Positions 61,588 to 64,000 of a stretch of 64,000 nt of DNA are shown here, piece after piece. Source of the stretch: JAAFJT01 sp043772905 (GTDB lineage: Bacteria > Bacteroidota > Bacteroidia > Chitinophagales > Saprospiraceae); NCBI GenBank assembly GCA_043772905.1, contig JAYVFS010000245.1:10112-74111 (forward strand). The letters are read 5' to 3'. Within the stretch, counting starts at the first letter, position 1. Every line of letters starts with the position of its first letter. Made by a program: the position numbers and the translations under genes. Under the pieces are notes generated by a model. That model was not told the origin of the DNA, ran no database searches, and saw nothing but the letters and a program-made list of their open reading frames with translations.

Positions 61588-64000
61588 ATGAGTGCTGAAA
61601 TCATAAAAAATAAAAAAAAAATGCAACTTCAAGCAGGTTACACATTATGAGGCGATATATAAAGGACTAAAAGAATACTCCCCAAAAGCATTAGAGATAT
61701 TCAAGAGCCTTTCCTATTTTGAAGTTGAAACAAACTTTAATAATACTCCTGTACCCAGTAATGTAAATCCTATTTTTGCAGTGGCGAACAATATCATTTG
61801 TAGAGGATTGCCTACAAAGATGTCATTTGAATTAGAACAAATCTTTTCTGATGCTTTAAAAAAAACTGCATTTAACAATGAACTTGGTTCAATTTCATTT
61901 TACCTACATAATAGTGATGAAGGTTTTTTGAAGAATATTTTTGGGAAAATGCACATTATAGAACCTCGCCTTTCATTAAATCGCAGTAATTACAAAGGCA
62001 TTTCAAACTTAGATAGTAATTTTGAAAAATCCTTTTTATTCGATTACATAGGAGATAACAATTTCATCATACAATTAGCAGAGCCACAACGACCCATAAC
62101 AACAATAATTCAGAATAAGGAAAAGAAATTTATTGACCAAAGAGTTGATTTTGCTTTTCAATTGCCCTATCAACAAGAAGGCATAAGTGGAATAGTAGTA
62201 GAGATTGACGGAACACCGCCTAAACCCGAAGAATATAAAAATGCAAGAGATAAAGCCCTGCAACAAGTAAATTGGAAAACCTATCGAGTTGAAAGTGAAC
62301 AGCAAGGCAAAGAAACTATATTGGATTTTTTAGGAAATGAATGTATTGATTTCTATAAAATCAATTATCAAAACAAACACTTTACAGAAAGCGACATTGA
62401 TAATTTACAATTGGCTTTAAGTCCTTTCGCAATCGCAAGGGTACAAAAGACCATAATTGAGTTTATACTGAGGGGAGTATTAGATTTAGAACAAAAAGAG
62501 TGGAATATTTCCATTGTTGAGCGTGATGTTCCTTGTGGATATTTGGCTGTTACGGATTTACAACATTTGGTAAAAAATATTTTTGAACTTCAAGGCAAAG
62601 AAACAAAATTACCTAAAATCAATTTGCAAGTTTATAATACCAATGAATTTGCAAATGCCAAGTTGAATAAAGGTTACTCCGTGAAACGGATTGCAGAAAT
62701 TTCAAATCAACTTCAATGTGATTTATTGATTGACATTGCAGTTTTAGAAAGAGTAGGATTGATTGAAAAGAATGATTTTAAGCCTATTAGTTACGCCATC
62801 ATTCGTTCCTCACACAATACGATTGAAAAACGGAAGTTCCATACCGCAGAATTGATAAAGTATCAAGAAGTAGCAAAAAGGCTTGAAACAGATGACTACA
62901 TTATTGATGAAAGCAGTCGGGATAATTTGACTTATTTTTTGAAAAACATTTTCAGAAAAGAAAATTTTCGGGAAGGTCAATTAGAAATACTTAGTCGAGC
63001 CTTACAAGGAAAAAGCGTAATTGGTCTTTTGCCGACAGGAGGAGGAAAATCTCTTACTTATCAATTAGCCGTGATGTTACAAGCGGGTGTTTCATTGGTG
63101 ATTGACCCTATAAAGTCGCTTATGAAAGACCAAGTTGATAACCTATTAAAAGCCCAAATAGACGCTTGCACCTATATTAATTCGTCTATTAAAAGTAGGA
63201 AAGAGAAAGTAGCCAATACAGACAAAATGCAGAATGGTGAAGTGCTTTTCACCTTTGTTTCACCAGAACGGCTACAAATGGAGGAGTTTAGAGAAGCATT
63301 AAACGAAATGTACGAGAAGAAAAAAGTATATTTCAGTTATTGCGTCATTGATGAAGTTCATTGTGTTTCAGAATGGGGACATGATTTTAGAACGCCCTAT
63401 TTACGATTAGGAGAAAATGCTATGAAATTCTGTAAAGTCAAAAGTGAAATTAAAACAATTCCTCTTTTTGGACTTACGGCAACGGCTTCTTTTGATGTGT
63501 TGGCAGACGTTCAAAGAGAATTAAAACTATTAGACGATAATGCAGCAATTGTAAGTTCAAAAAGCGCAGACCGTCCAGAATTAGAATTTGAAATCATAAA
63601 AATTGACGAGATTGATACGTCAAAAATAACTTCAACAGATGATAGTGAAGTTGAGTGGGAAATTAGGAATTTAGTTGGTTCTGAGCGTCAAAATAGGCTA
63701 ATTCGGCTTTTGAATGATTTGCCGACTGATATGCACAAAGCAAATGAAGGAAAGAAAGAGTTGCCTACCTATGTTTCCAATTTAGATACCTCCAATTTCT
63801 ATGGTAAATTAGATAAAACTGCAAATACAGGGTTGGTATTTTGCCCACATAGAGGGTCTTATTTTGGAGTTTATGAAACTTCGTTTGGTAAGAAGGAAAA
63901 TCCTGGTAACTTCGGAGAAGTAAAAAAAAGCTTAAATTTAGCGCAAAAAAAGATGGCAACAGAATACGTTAGTGATTTGTTGGAATACTTTCGAGATATC
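61588..64000 (+). CDS. PD-(D/E)XK nuclease-RecQ-like helicase fusion, frame-broken start, truncated at window end
   Basis: The long frame opens at 61607 and reaches the window edge. The N-terminal part contains a DUF559/Vsr-like nuclease signature: VDFAFQLP near 62145, then VVEIDG near 62200 and an R/D-rich helix NARDKALQQVNWKTYRV, matching D...ExD...RD...L...W..YRV. A RecQ-like SF2 helicase follows: FREGQLEILSRAL, Walker A PTGGGKS (about 63032-63052), DEVH box (63350-63361), GLTATAS. The C-terminal helicase half lies outside. The best ATG (61588, MSAEIIKNKKK) is out of frame by one base because of a run of ten A at 61612-61621; nine A would join it. The first in-frame ATG is 61820, which would drop protein-like sequence. 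Defence or repair role inferred. A 10-mer copy reads ILRG. Confidence 0.8.

Larger units (their letters stand above)
240..62475. repeat. Dispersed 10-mer TACTGAGGGG, 53 exact copies
   Basis: Starts of TACTGAGGGG on +: 2619, 5217, 5893, 7918, 9549, 11050, 18769, 20915, 22180, 24831, 29509, 35154, 35274, 41082, 41338, 43731, 44840, 49079, 51663, 53276, 54893, 59961, 60844, 62466. Starts of its complement on +: 240, 2004, 6425, 7287, 8439, 12523, 14437, 14794, 15130, 17223, 20726, 23363, 24152, 26190, 30965, 32141, 34075, 36781, 37484, 38327, 38968, 42508, 42979, 46414, 50302, 57317, 57768, 59706, 61300. Usual context: A or T before; 0-3 extra G, then T after. One-mismatch copies: 3813, 25266, 48120, 48666, 51099. 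Counted by eye; 38 lie in recognised genes and 15 outside. Confidence 0.95.

Noticed and set aside
240..62475. Reading the 10-mer as a protein-level motif or a transposon scar
   Set aside because: It occurs in five coding frames and in intergenic DNA, and no target-site duplication or fixed longer flank surrounds the copies.
240..62475. Reading the 10-mer as a Chi- or KOPS-like polar sequence
   Set aside because: Orientation is nearly balanced (24 to 29) across the window, unlike strand-biased polar elements, unless the window spans the origin or terminus, for which there is no sign.

Overview
The window is a gene-dense, AT-rich stretch of a Bacteroidota chromosome. Evidence for the phylum: type IX secretion (T9SS) genes (porV, porU, a PorP/SprF protein), two proteins with T9SS C-terminal sorting domains, a short (287 aa) primary sigma factor, a NagB protein fused to a PIG-L domain, no obvious Shine-Dalgarno sequences, and TAnnTTTG promoter boxes upstream of many genes. 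I cannot fix the genus. No rRNA, tRNA, CRISPR array, transposase or intact prophage was seen.

Layout. 1-3.0 kb: 3' truncated Dna2-like nuclease-helicase (minus). 3.1-5.1 kb: FMN reductase and rpoD. 5.1-10.4 kb: minus-strand genes for a secreted VCBS/FG-GAP protein, a zinc-ribbon protein, PfkA and a GlcNAc-kinase-like ATPase. 10.7-12.4 kb: glucosaminidase and CBS-domain protein. 12.5-21.4 kb: a sodium-energetics block: NhaD antiporter, NqrM, ApbE and the complete Na+-translocating NADH:quinone reductase operon nqrABCDEF. 21.6-26.5 kb: MFS transporter, zinc alcohol dehydrogenase, GH20 hexosaminidase. 27-34.6 kb: surface lipoproteins and barrel proteins of unknown role, plus a small HTH-like protein. 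34.6-45.8 kb: OmpA/TSP3 protein, M1 peptidase, porV, porU, PorP/SprF. 46-60.6 kb: a giant LytS-type sensor, MutS2, a PLP sulfur-amino-acid enzyme, an Lrp regulator, NagB-PIG-L, a PDZ protein and a Tat-exported aminotransferase. 60.8-64 kb: a 21-bp minisatellite and a nuclease-RecQ-like helicase fusion running off the right edge.

Functional threads. NQR exports Na+ and NhaD exchanges Na+ for H+, so both shape one sodium gradient; ApbE and NqrM mature the same complex. GH20, the GlcNAc-kinase-like ATPase, NagB-PIG-L and PfkA form a plausible route from chitin or peptidoglycan amino sugars to glycolysis. PorU, PorV and PorP serve export and surface attachment of sorting-domain proteins such as the VCBS and PDZ proteins.

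The most remarkable signal is not a gene. A non-palindromic 10-mer, TACTGAGGGG (usually followed by 0-3 more G and then T), occurs 53 times exactly (24 on +, 29 on -), about once per 1.2 kb, where about 0.1 would be expected by chance. It lies in coding sequence in every permitted frame, reading as TEG, LRG, PSV, PLS or PQY, and in intergenic sequence, often in or beside terminator hairpins. Density, orientation balance and terminator association resemble DNA uptake sequences of Neisseria and Pasteurellaceae; I know of no such element described in Bacteroidota. The window also holds several very long perfect or near-perfect intergenic inverted repeats and a poly-A tract that throws the right-end helicase out of frame with its upstream ATG.
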